Source: SAR202 cluster bacterium
GTDB taxonomy: Bacteria > Chloroflexota > Dehalococcoidia > UBA3495
DNA length: 7,396 bases
Assembly (NCBI GenBank): GCA_009392775.1
Contig: VFFT01000111.1
Span: 1 to 7,396 of the forward strand
Direction of reading: 5' to 3'
The translations under genes were made by a program, and so were the position numbers. The notes under the pieces are model-generated. The model did no database searches. It saw only the letters and a list, made by a program, of their open reading frames with translations, and was not told the DNA's origin. This document shows positions 1 to 5,937 of this stretch, in pieces (positions within the stretch are counted from its first letter, which is position 1; each line of letters starts with the position of its first letter).

Positions 1-597
1 CACACTATCGCAGCTATGGTCGAAACAACCGGTTGCATCCCAAAGTCTTTTGGAATAGCTAAGGATAATTTTGAAGAACAATTGCATTTAGCCCAACAGG
101 GAATACACGGCTGCGACGTTCTAATATTCTCAGCAGGAAGTTCTGTAAGCACTCGGGACATGACTGCTGACGTGATAAATGCTTTAGGTGAGCCGGGGGT
201 ACTCGTGCACGGACTATCTCTAAAACCGGGGAAGCCGGCCATACTAGGCGTTGTTAACGATAAACCCATATTTGGACTCCCCGGAAATCCAGTCTCGGCA
301 ATGATAGTATTTGACTTGATAGTAAGTCCTACTTTGTATCATCTCAGCGGGTGTATAAAGCCTCCGATGAATACAACAACCACCGCTACACTATCATTGA
401 ATATTGCTTCAGCAGCTGGCCGAGAAGATTATATTCCAGTAAGACTGGAATCCCAAGGAGAAGAAACATTCGCACACCCGGTATTTGGAAAATCCAACCT
501 TATTCATACTTTGTCTTACGCTGACGGACTTATCCAAGTTCCTTTAGACAAATCAGGTCTATACCAAGGTGAAACAGTAAAAGTTAAATTGTTCTAA
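1..597 (+). CDS. moeA: Molybdopterin molybdenumtransferase MoeA, C-terminal part (5' end outside window)
   Basis: MoeA inserts molybdate into adenylylated molybdopterin, the last step of molybdenum cofactor synthesis in the cytoplasm. The frame is open from base 1, so the gene starts upstream; an internal ATG at 16 is not the real start, because the codons before it (HTIAA) already match the MoeA segment that follows the usual DSNS-like motif. Visible are 198 residues: the MoCF-biosynthesis domain with SAGSSVSTRD (visible residues 44-53), LKPGKP (74-79) and GLPGNPVSA (92-100), then the C-terminal beta domain from about residue 125. The GSS form of the phosphate-binding loop differs from the GGVS of E. 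coli MoeA and resembles archaeal/Chloroflexota-type proteins (from memory). The stop is 2 nt before the next moeA, indicating an operon. The lost N-terminal half cannot be judged. Confidence 0.93.
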   Translation, partial: HTIAAMVETTGCIPKSFGIAKDNFEEQLHLAQQGIHGCDVLIFSAGSSVSTRDMTADVINALGEPGVLVHGLSLKPGKPAILGVVNDKPIFGLPGNPVSAMIVFDLIVSPTLYHLSGCIKPPMNTTTTATLSLNIASAAGREDYIPVRLESQGEETFAHPVFGKSNLIHTLSYADGLIQVPLDKSGLYQGETVKVKLF

Positions 598-599
598 CA

Positions 600-2555
600 A
601 TGAATAACAGAAACTCTAAACTCAACAATAGAAATTACTATTTATCAGATATAGCCCTGCCTGAAGCAGAAGATATATTCTTTGGAGAGTGCTACATTCT
701 GGACGTGATCAAATCCCCTTTATCAGAGAGTCTTACGCTAACCGAATCTCTCGGAAGGGTTACCGCTGACCCTGTGTGGGCATCCACATCATCACCTGCC
801 TACGATTCTTCAGCTATGGATGGAGTGGCAGTTAGATCCGAAGACACCATAGGAGCGAGCGAGACAAACCCTTTAAAGCTCATAATTGGTTCCAACGCAG
901 TCTGGGTGGATACAGGTGACCCAATGCCAGATAACTTTAATGCTGTGGTGATGATAGAAAACGTAATTGAGGAGAATGAGACATCAATTTTAATTACAGA
1001 CCCGGTAGCTCCACTCCAACACGTTAGGCCACTTGGGGAAGATATAGTAGCTACAGAACTAATTCTGCCAGAGAGGCATACCATTACTCCTCCAGATATG
1101 GCTGCTTGCGCAGCCGCAGGGCTTAGTCAAATTTCAGTAATAGGTAAACCTAAAGTAGCAATTATAACTACAGGTGACGAACTAGTCCCCTTGGGAACTA
1201 ATGTAAAATCCGGAGACATTATCGATTCTAATTCTGTATTACTAAAAGGATTGATTGCGCAATGGGGAGGAGAACCATCTACCCTAGGCCCCATTGACGA
1301 TGATTACACTAAGATAATTAACTGCGTAAAGTCTGCCCTAGACCGTTTTGACATAATAATAATAAATGCCGGATCTTCCGCAGGCAGAGATGACCATACA
1401 GCACGAGTCATCGCAGAACTAGGAAGAGTTCTAGTTCATGGAGTTGCGATAAGGCCTGGCCATCCAGTGGTTCTGGGTATAGCTGGAAATAAACCTATCG
1501 TCGGACTGCCAGGATATCCCGTATCAACAGCATTAACAGCTGAAATATTTATAAAACCCCTAATAACTACTTCTGCCGGAAATGGACATCAGCTCATAGA
1601 AAACCAAATACCGGCTATTATTACCAGAAAGGTCAATTCACAAATGGGAGAGGACGAGTTCTTACGGGTTAAACTGGGGAAGGTTGGAAATAAAACCGTG
1701 GCAACACCATTGCAACGGGGTGCAGGAGTAATAATGTCCCTAGTTAGGTCTGATGGCTTTGTGAAAATTCCCAGGTTTTCAGAAGGATTAGATTACGGGT
1801 CGCAGATTATGGTGAATTTAAACAAGACCCAGCAATCCATTGAAGATACTATTGTATGCATAGGTAGCCACGACATGGCATTAGACCTAATATCCAGCCG
1901 GTTAAAACGAATAGCACCCCACATTACATTCGCCTCATCACACGTCGGGAGCCTCGCTGGCATCAGAGCAATACAAAACTCAGAGGCCCATATGGCAGGA
2001 AGTCATTTGTTAGATCCAGATACTGGTATTTACAACATGTCGTACATAGAACGCTATCTAGATCATGTTCCGATGAAATTGGTTCGATTAGTAGGAAGAA
2101 TACAAGGCCTGATTATCCCAAAAGGGAATCCCAAGAATGTAACCACCCTAACAGACCTAGTTCGGCCGGATGTTAATTTCGTCAATCGTCAACGAGGGTC
2201 CGGGACTCGTGTCTTACTTGATAGCCAGTTAAAGGAACTCAACATACCTAATGAGAATATAAACGGATACCATAGAGAGGAATTCAGTCATTTATCGGTT
2301 GCAGCTACTGTTCAGGGTGGAAATGCAGATGCCGGCCTCGGAATAATGAGTGCAGCAAAAGCGTTAGACCTAGATTTCATCCCAGTAATGGACGAGCATT
2401 ACGATCTAATAATACCTGATGAATACTACCAGAGTACTCTGTTACAACCTATGATAAGCCTCATTAACAGTCCAGACTTCCGGGAGTCTGTTGACGCTCT
2501 AGGTGGGTACGATACCCAGGATATGGGAAAAATCATCGCGGAATTTAATTACTAG
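600..2555 (+). CDS. MoeA fused to a C-terminal periplasmic-binding-protein-like domain
   Basis: This 651-residue protein is about 240 residues longer than an ordinary MoeA (about 400). Residues 20-410 form a complete MoeA: SSAMDGVAV (70-78), the VAIITTGDEL strand (187-195), NAGSSAGRDD (256-265), RPGHP (285-289), GLPGYPVST (302-310) and the beta-barrel end domain to about 408. Residues 415-645 form a second domain of the PBP_like/LysR-substrate-binding kind (PF12727-like), with GSHDMALD (422-429), GSHLLDPDTGIYN (467-479), QRGSGTR (531-537) and ADAGLGIMSAAKALDLDFIPV (within 576-596). Fusions of this type are known in archaea and some bacteria; the appended domain is suspected to bind an oxyanion or a cofactor-related ligand, but this is inference. 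Against the upstream MoeA, GNPVS is GYPVS and KPGKP is RPGHP. No Shine-Dalgarno precedes ATG 600, so translation is probably coupled to the upstream stop at 595-597. No signal peptide is present, so the PBP-like domain acts in the cytoplasm. Confidence 0.93.
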   Translation: MNNRNSKLNNRNYYLSDIALPEAEDIFFGECYILDVIKSPLSESLTLTESLGRVTADPVWASTSSPAYDSSAMDGVAVRSEDTIGASETNPLKLIIGSNAVWVDTGDPMPDNFNAVVMIENVIEENETSILITDPVAPLQHVRPLGEDIVATELILPERHTITPPDMAACAAAGLSQISVIGKPKVAIITTGDELVPLGTNVKSGDIIDSNSVLLKGLIAQWGGEPSTLGPIDDDYTKIINCVKSALDRFDIIIINAGSSAGRDDHTARVIAELGRVLVHGVAIRPGHPVVLGIAGNKPIVGLPGYPVSTALTAEIFIKPLITTSAGNGHQLIENQIPAIITRKVNSQMGEDEFLRVKLGKVGNKTVATPLQRGAGVIMSLVRSDGFVKIPRFSEGLDYGSQIMVNLNKTQQSIEDTIVCIGSHDMALDLISSRLKRIAPHITFASSHVGSLAGIRAIQNSEAHMAGSHLLDPDTGIYNMSYIERYLDHVPMKLVRLVGRIQGLIIPKGNPKNVTTLTDLVRPDVNFVNRQRGSGTRVLLDSQLKELNIPNENINGYHREEFSHLSVAATVQGGNADAGLGIMSAAKALDLDFIPVMDEHYDLIIPDEYYQSTLLQPMISLINSPDFRESVDALGGYDTQDMGKIIAEFNY

Positions 2556-2556
2556 A

Positions 2557-3078
2557 ATGCCCACACAAAGAAACATACATGAATTAGAAGCGCTTCTAGT
2601 ATCTAGCGAAGAAGACAACGGGATTGATCACGTAGACACAGTTGAAATAAGACACAAACTCGCACATCGTTATAGAGCAATACAAAATTTTGATAAAGCC
2701 ATAATGTTGTTCAAAAGGAACATTTCCACATCGGAAAAATCTCTTGGCCCAACCCATATGATAACTTTAAGGCGACGAAGCAGCCTCGCAAACTGCCTTT
2801 ATGCCGCTGGCAGATACGAAGAAGCTATACCAAATTTCACAAGTATCTTGCTCGACCGATCGCGATCGCTCGGACCATACCATCCAGATAGTTTAAGAAC
2901 GCAAGGAAGTCTCGCGAATTGTTACCGAGCTATAGGTAATCTAGAAAAATCCTTGCGATTGCACAATGAAAATCTGCGGTTGCGAAGAAGAGTTCTTGGA
3001 TCGCGAGACTTAAACACAATAGCCAGTGCAAAAAACGTTAATATTACCAAACACTTAATGACCACAAACGATCAATAA
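2557..3078 (+). CDS. Small TPR protein (kinesin-light-chain/TPR_10-like repeats)
   Basis: A 173-residue protein built almost wholly of tetratricopeptide repeats with a strict 42-residue period. The conserved repeat ends are SLG at 62-64, SLG at 104-106 and VLG at 146-148. Each is followed by an xxHxxTL-like turn and a helix pair such as SLANCLYAAGRYEEAI (76-91) and SLANCYRAIGNLEKSL (118-133). This is the kinesin-light-chain/TPR_10-12 style, normally a protein-binding scaffold. No catalytic domain, signal peptide or membrane helix is seen, so it is predicted to be cytoplasmic. The ATG at 2557 was chosen because it lies 1 nt after the moeA-PBP stop; a GTG at 2503 in the same frame would overlap that gene by 53 nt and adds residues with no TPR character. 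No strong Shine-Dalgarno is visible, so it is likely coupled to the upstream gene. A role as partner of the MoeA proteins is only a guess from position. Confidence 0.85.
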   Translation: MPTQRNIHELEALLVSSEEDNGIDHVDTVEIRHKLAHRYRAIQNFDKAIMLFKRNISTSEKSLGPTHMITLRRRSSLANCLYAAGRYEEAIPNFTSILLDRSRSLGPYHPDSLRTQGSLANCYRAIGNLEKSLRLHNENLRLRRRVLGSRDLNTIASAKNVNITKHLMTTNDQ

Positions 3079-3079
3079 C

Positions 3080-3108
3080 TTGACAGCATCCACAATGGCA
3101 CATAACAT
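3080..3108 (+). promoter_or_regulatory. Sigma-70-like promoter for the cupin gene
   Basis: A perfect TTGACA (3080-3085) is followed, after exactly 17 nt, by TAACAT (3103-3108), which matches 4 of 6 bases of TATAAT including the first two and last. Transcription would start near 3115, leaving a leader of about 22 nt that holds the ribosome binding site of the cupin gene. The box begins 2 nt after the TPR stop codon, where a new transcription unit would be expected. The sequence match is direct; activity is inferred. Confidence 0.6.
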
Positions 3109-3123
3109 CATCCAAATATTTCG

Positions 3124-3129
3124 AAGGAG
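3124..3129 (+). promoter_or_regulatory. Ribosome binding site deciding the cupin start
   Basis: AAGGAG lies 7 nt before ATG 3137, an ideal Shine-Dalgarno arrangement. It rules out the in-frame upstream candidates, TTG 3080 (part of the -35 box) and ATG 3095. Confidence 0.8.
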
Positions 3130-3136
3130 CAATTAT

Positions 3137-3526
3137 ATGACTACTACTAAGTCACAGGTCCCGTATGTAGTACATGGCCCCCAAGATCCAAGTAACACGA
3201 TCCAGAGTAGAGGCATGGTTAGACAACCAGCAATTACTAAAGATACTGGAACAACTAAGGTCTGGTTTGGAATGGTCACAGGAGCTCCAAACGAGATGGG
3301 ACAACCACATCACCATGGTGAAGCGGAGACAGCTGCCTATGTTCTAACAGGAAAAGTACGAGTATATTACGGGGAAGATTTTAAAGAATATATAGAAGCT
3401 GGTCCTGGCGACTTTCTATTTGTTCCACCTTATACCCCTCATATCGAAGGAAACCCTTATGATGAAGAACACAGTGTCATACTGGCGCGGGCTCCAGATA
3501 ATATTGTGATCAATTTGGGCGAATAA
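3137..3526 (+). CDS. Small single-domain cupin (COG4101-like, RmlC-type fold)
   Basis: A 129-residue cytoplasmic single-cupin protein. Cupin motif 1 is GQPHHHGEAETAAYVLTG (55-72), giving the metal ligand set H58, H60 and E64. Motif 2 is PGDFLFVPPYTPHIEGN (90-106), giving the fourth ligand H102. All four expected metal-binding residues are present, so a metal-bound beta-barrel is likely. The pattern of HHHGE, the YVLTGKVRVYYGE strand and the FVPP..PH turn resembles the uncharacterised COG4101 group, loosely annotated as mannose-6-phosphate isomerase-like. The substrate cannot be deduced. It has its own promoter-like boxes, a strong ribosome binding site and a terminator-like hairpin after it, so it looks monocistronic even though it lies directly behind the moeA operon. 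Confidence 0.88.
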   Translation: MTTTKSQVPYVVHGPQDPSNTIQSRGMVRQPAITKDTGTTKVWFGMVTGAPNEMGQPHHHGEAETAAYVLTGKVRVYYGEDFKEYIEAGPGDFLFVPPYTPHIEGNPYDEEHSVILARAPDNIVINLGE

Positions 3527-3542
3527 AATCGCCTGAATATCC

Positions 3543-3588
3543 ATAATAAAAGTGCCTAAATAATTAACCCAACGGGCACTTTTATTAT
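3543..3588 (+). terminator. Hairpin terminator after the cupin gene
   Basis: The arms 3543-3556 (ATAATAAAAGTGCC) and 3575-3588 (GGCACTTTTATTAT) are perfect inverted repeats of 14 bp, with an 18-nt loop (3557-3574). The GC-rich part is at the loop side and the right arm carries TTTTATTAT, so the lower stem itself supplies the U-rich tract. The left arm is correspondingly A-rich, so the structure could also act on the other strand. The long loop is somewhat unusual for an intrinsic terminator. It begins 17 nt after the cupin stop, the usual place, but ends just 15 nt before the start of the RidA-family gene. Confidence 0.7.
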
Positions 3589-3603
3589 CCATAGGTGTCA
3601 CTG

Positions 3604-4068
3604 ATGCGAATAGAAAGAAAAATTCAAGTTATGGGAGTCGAACTAGTATCTCCCTCTTCACCACTGGCAAACTTTCTTCCAACAAAAAGAACAGGGAACA
3701 CAATATATGTTGCTGGTCATCTACCCCTCTTACCCAGCGGAGACCTAATATTTCCTGGTAAAGTAGGAGCGGAGGTTAGCGTTGAACAAGCTTACGACGC
3801 CGCTAGATTAGCAGCAATTAACTGCCTAGCAAGTATAAAAGAGTCCATTGGAGATCTGGACTACATAACACAGGTAATGAAACTTCTCGTTATGATAAAT
3901 GCGGCTCCTGAGTTTGAACGACATTTTATTGTAGCTAATGGAGCCTCTGATTTACTAGTAGAACTATATGGAAATGCGGGCAGGCATGCTCGTTCGGCCG
4001 TCGGAATGGCAGGTTTACCTCGAGGAAGCTGTGTGGAGGTCGAAATGATAGTTGAGGTATCAGCCTAA
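3604..4068 (+). CDS. RidA/YjgF-family protein (YjgF_endoribonc-like subfamily)
   Basis: A 154-residue protein of the RidA superfamily, members of which hydrolyse reactive enamine/imine intermediates of PLP enzymes such as 2-aminoacrylate. Its length and motifs match the PF14588-like subfamily: GNTIYVAGHLP (31-41), VGAEVSVEQAYDAARLAAIN (54-73), ANGASDLLVELYG (111-123) and HARSAVGMAGLP (128-139). R130 aligns with the substrate carboxylate-binding arginine of RidA, and E147 (in EVEMI) with its conserved glutamate, so deaminase activity is possible; substrate preference in this subfamily is poorly known. ATG 3604 is preferred because MRIERKIQVMGVEL matches the family's N-terminal helix and AGGTG (3593-3597) lies 6 nt upstream; GTG 3595 would overlap that site. 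It converges on nadE with a 7-nt gap. Confidence 0.9.
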   Translation: MRIERKIQVMGVELVSPSSPLANFLPTKRTGNTIYVAGHLPLLPSGDLIFPGKVGAEVSVEQAYDAARLAAINCLASIKESIGDLDYITQVMKLLVMINAAPEFERHFIVANGASDLLVELYGNAGRHARSAVGMAGLPRGSCVEVEMIVEVSA

Positions 4069-4075
4069 CATGGCC

Positions 4076-5812
4076 TTAAAATTGACTGTATTTATTAATG
4101 ATAGGTAGTCGTCTATCTTTACCAAAAGCCCGGGGGGTTATCTTTACGCCAGGGGGCGATTGCCTGCGCTTGTACTCATTTCTATCTACTGCAGCAATGA
4201 CTTTTTGCACTACAGACTCGGGATAACCCGCGTCCACAAGTTCTAGATAACTAAAATCTTCTTCCACGTAAGCCTTAACTATCGGATCAAGTTCGTCGTA
4301 CGGAGGTAATGTATCTTGATCAGTCTGATCTGGCCTCAACTCGGCACTAGGGGGTTTTTCAATAGTTGATAAAGGTATCAATAAACCATCATCTGCTTGT
4401 TGATTTCTCTGACGAGACAAATCATAAACAAGTGTCTTCGGTACATCTTTTAGAACAGCAAAACCACCTGCCATATCACCATACAAGGTGGCGTACCCCA
4501 TGGCCATTTCGCTTTTGTTCCCTGTTGTGAGAACTATCCATCCAAACTTATTTGCTATCGTCATCATCACATTACCACGAATTCTAGCCTGGACGTTCTC
4601 TTCTGCAACGTTAGGATTCGTATCCTTAAACATAGGCTCCAGCATATTGGTAAAGGAAACATGTGCGGGTTCAATTGGTATCTCCCAAAAATCTATACCA
4701 AGGTTGTCAGCCAACTCTTTAGCATCAATAATGCTTCCGTCAGATGAGTAACGAGATGGCATTCCTACTCCAACAACGTTATCGCACCCTAAAGCATCTA
4801 CCGCAATAACACACGTAAGAGCCGAATCAATGCCTCCTGATAATCCAATCACAGCTTTGGTGAAACCCGATTTTCGTACATAGTCACCTGTTCCCATTAC
4901 AAGAGCATGATAAACTTCCTCCATTTCACTCAATTCCGAAACATCTCTTAAGATTGAGAGTTCCGCTTTAGAATTCGGCGCAAACGAGGAAACAAAAACA
5001 TTTCTTGCTTCACCAAAATCCGACGAGGTTATCGGATTTCTACTTTGGTTCTCAGGGTTGCGACCAGAATAGACACCCATGTCTAAATCGGCAACTATCA
5101 GGTCTTCATCGAAAGATATACCTCGAGTAATAATGTGACCATCATTATCTACAATGACACTCGAACCATCAAAAACCAGCTCGTCTTGGCCCCCTACGGT
5201 GTTAGCATAACCAAGGAAGACTTGGTGAGTAGAAGACCGGTCAGATAACATTGCTTCACGTTCAATACGTTTCCCGGCATGGAACGGCGAAGCGTTAATA
5301 TTAACTATTACCTCTGCTCCTGCACCACACTGTAATACCGTAGGGCCCATCGGATACCATATATCTTCACATATGTTGATACCTACTTGAGTACCATTGA
5401 TTTCATATACTGGGCATACATCGCCTTTCTTAAAATATCTCTCTTCGTCAAACACACCATAATTCGGTAAGAATATTTTTCTATAGGAATCTATATATCT
5501 CCCTCGATAACCTAAGGCTGCGGAGTTGAACAAATCTATCCCATCTTGCTCCACATACCCTACGACAACGGCTACATCTTCTGAGGCTTCTACAATCGAG
5601 TTCATCGCTGCCACATTAGCCTGTATGAATGATTTCTTAAAAAGCAGATCTTCTGGGGGGTACCCTGTGATCGCCAATTCAGGGAAAGCCACTAGGTCTA
5701 CATTTAACTTTTGGGCTCTTTGCACATAGTCCAATATCATGGATGTATTAGTTGTTATGTCACCGACTATCGGATTGATCTGAGCCAGTGCTATACGAAA
5801 TATTTTTGACAC
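4076..5812 (-). CDS. nadE: Glutamine-dependent NAD+ synthetase
   Basis: A 578-residue two-domain enzyme that makes NAD+ from deamido-NAD+, ATP and glutamine, the final step of NAD biosynthesis in the cytoplasm. The N-terminal nitrilase-like glutaminase domain (about 1-270) keeps the catalytic triad: E45 in FPELAITGYPPEDLL, K112 in YRKIFLPNYGVFDEERYF and C148 in NICEDIWYP. The C-terminal ATP-pyrophosphatase domain (about 295-578) has the P-loop SGGIDSA (325-331), TTGNKSEMAMGYATLYGDMAGG (within 429-450) and the late KPPSAELRPDQTDQD segment. The length is usual for the bacterial glutamine-dependent form. The start is GTG (5812-5810 on the complement), supported by GGAG 5 nt upstream (5821-5818). 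It is divergent from the MFS gene and has no operon partner within the window. Confidence 0.97.
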   Translation of the reverse strand: MSKIFRIALAQINPIVGDITTNTSMILDYVQRAQKLNVDLVAFPELAITGYPPEDLLFKKSFIQANVAAMNSIVEASEDVAVVVGYVEQDGIDLFNSAALGYRGRYIDSYRKIFLPNYGVFDEERYFKKGDVCPVYEINGTQVGINICEDIWYPMGPTVLQCGAGAEVIVNINASPFHAGKRIEREAMLSDRSSTHQVFLGYANTVGGQDELVFDGSSVIVDNDGHIITRGISFDEDLIVADLDMGVYSGRNPENQSRNPITSSDFGEARNVFVSSFAPNSKAELSILRDVSELSEMEEVYHALVMGTGDYVRKSGFTKAVIGLSGGIDSALTCVIAVDALGCDNVVGVGMPSRYSSDGSIIDAKELADNLGIDFWEIPIEPAHVSFTNMLEPMFKDTNPNVAEENVQARIRGNVMMTIANKFGWIVLTTGNKSEMAMGYATLYGDMAGGFAVLKDVPKTLVYDLSRQRNQQADDGLLIPLSTIEKPPSAELRPDQTDQDTLPPYDELDPIVKAYVEEDFSYLELVDAGYPESVVQKVIAAVDRNEYKRRQSPPGVKITPRAFGKDRRLPIINKYSQF

Positions 5813-5833
5813 TCTAACTCCACACCAACGCTT

Positions 5834-5862
5834 ATAAAATACATATTAAACCCTTTGAGCAA
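5834..5862 (-). promoter_or_regulatory. Possible nadE promoter
   Basis: On the complement strand, TTGCTC (5862-5857) and TTTTAT (5839-5834) are separated by 17 nt. Each is a partial match to the sigma-70 boxes (TTG.. and 4 of 6). The start site would fall near 5827, leaving a short leader that includes the GGAG at 5821-5818. The AT-rich stretch offers other -10 choices such as TAATAT or TATTTT, so the exact boxes are uncertain. Confidence 0.3.
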
Positions 5863-5866
5863 TAAG

Positions 5867-5896
5867 TTCACGTAGGGTTACATCATTCCCGATAAC
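5867..5896 (+). promoter_or_regulatory. Possible promoter of the MFS transporter gene
   Basis: TTCACG (5867-5872) and GATAAC (5891-5896) are 18 nt apart, each matching 4 of 6 consensus bases, and would give a leader of about 35 nt. TATGGT at 5902-5907 preceded by TGG is an alternative extended -10. No clear operator repeat is visible in this 125-nt divergent intergenic region, and no strong Shine-Dalgarno precedes ATG 5938. Confidence 0.22.
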
Positions 5897-5937
5897 AATG
5901 GTATGGTACTCCACGAATATACACCCAAAGATGATCT

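Noticed and set aside
800..1084. Reverse-strand open frame of 94 codons inside moeA-PBP
   Set aside because: It is a shadow of a well-supported gene with conserved MoeA motifs; the translation has no recognisable features.
2503..2556. GTG start extending the TPR protein into the end of moeA-PBP
   Set aside because: It has no Shine-Dalgarno, overlaps the upstream coding frame by 53 nt, and adds residues unrelated to the repeats; ATG 2557 fits better.
2857..2868. 12-bp palindrome CGATCGCGATCG containing a HIP1-like GCGATCGC
   Set aside because: It occurs once, inside the TPR gene, where it encodes ordinary Arg-Ser codons; HIP1 significance needs many copies, and the protein content does not look cyanobacterial.
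3080..3136. TTG start giving the cupin 19 extra residues
   Set aside because: The TTG is the start of a perfect TTGACA -35 box, and AAGGAG at 3124-3129 points to ATG 3137.
3543..3588. Riboswitch or structured RNA before ridA
   Set aside because: There is only one simple stem with an unstructured loop and no multi-helix aptamer; a terminator or attenuator explains it.
4488..4751. Forward open frame opposite nadE
   Set aside because: It lies antisense to the conserved NAD synthetase domain and shows no protein-like motifs.
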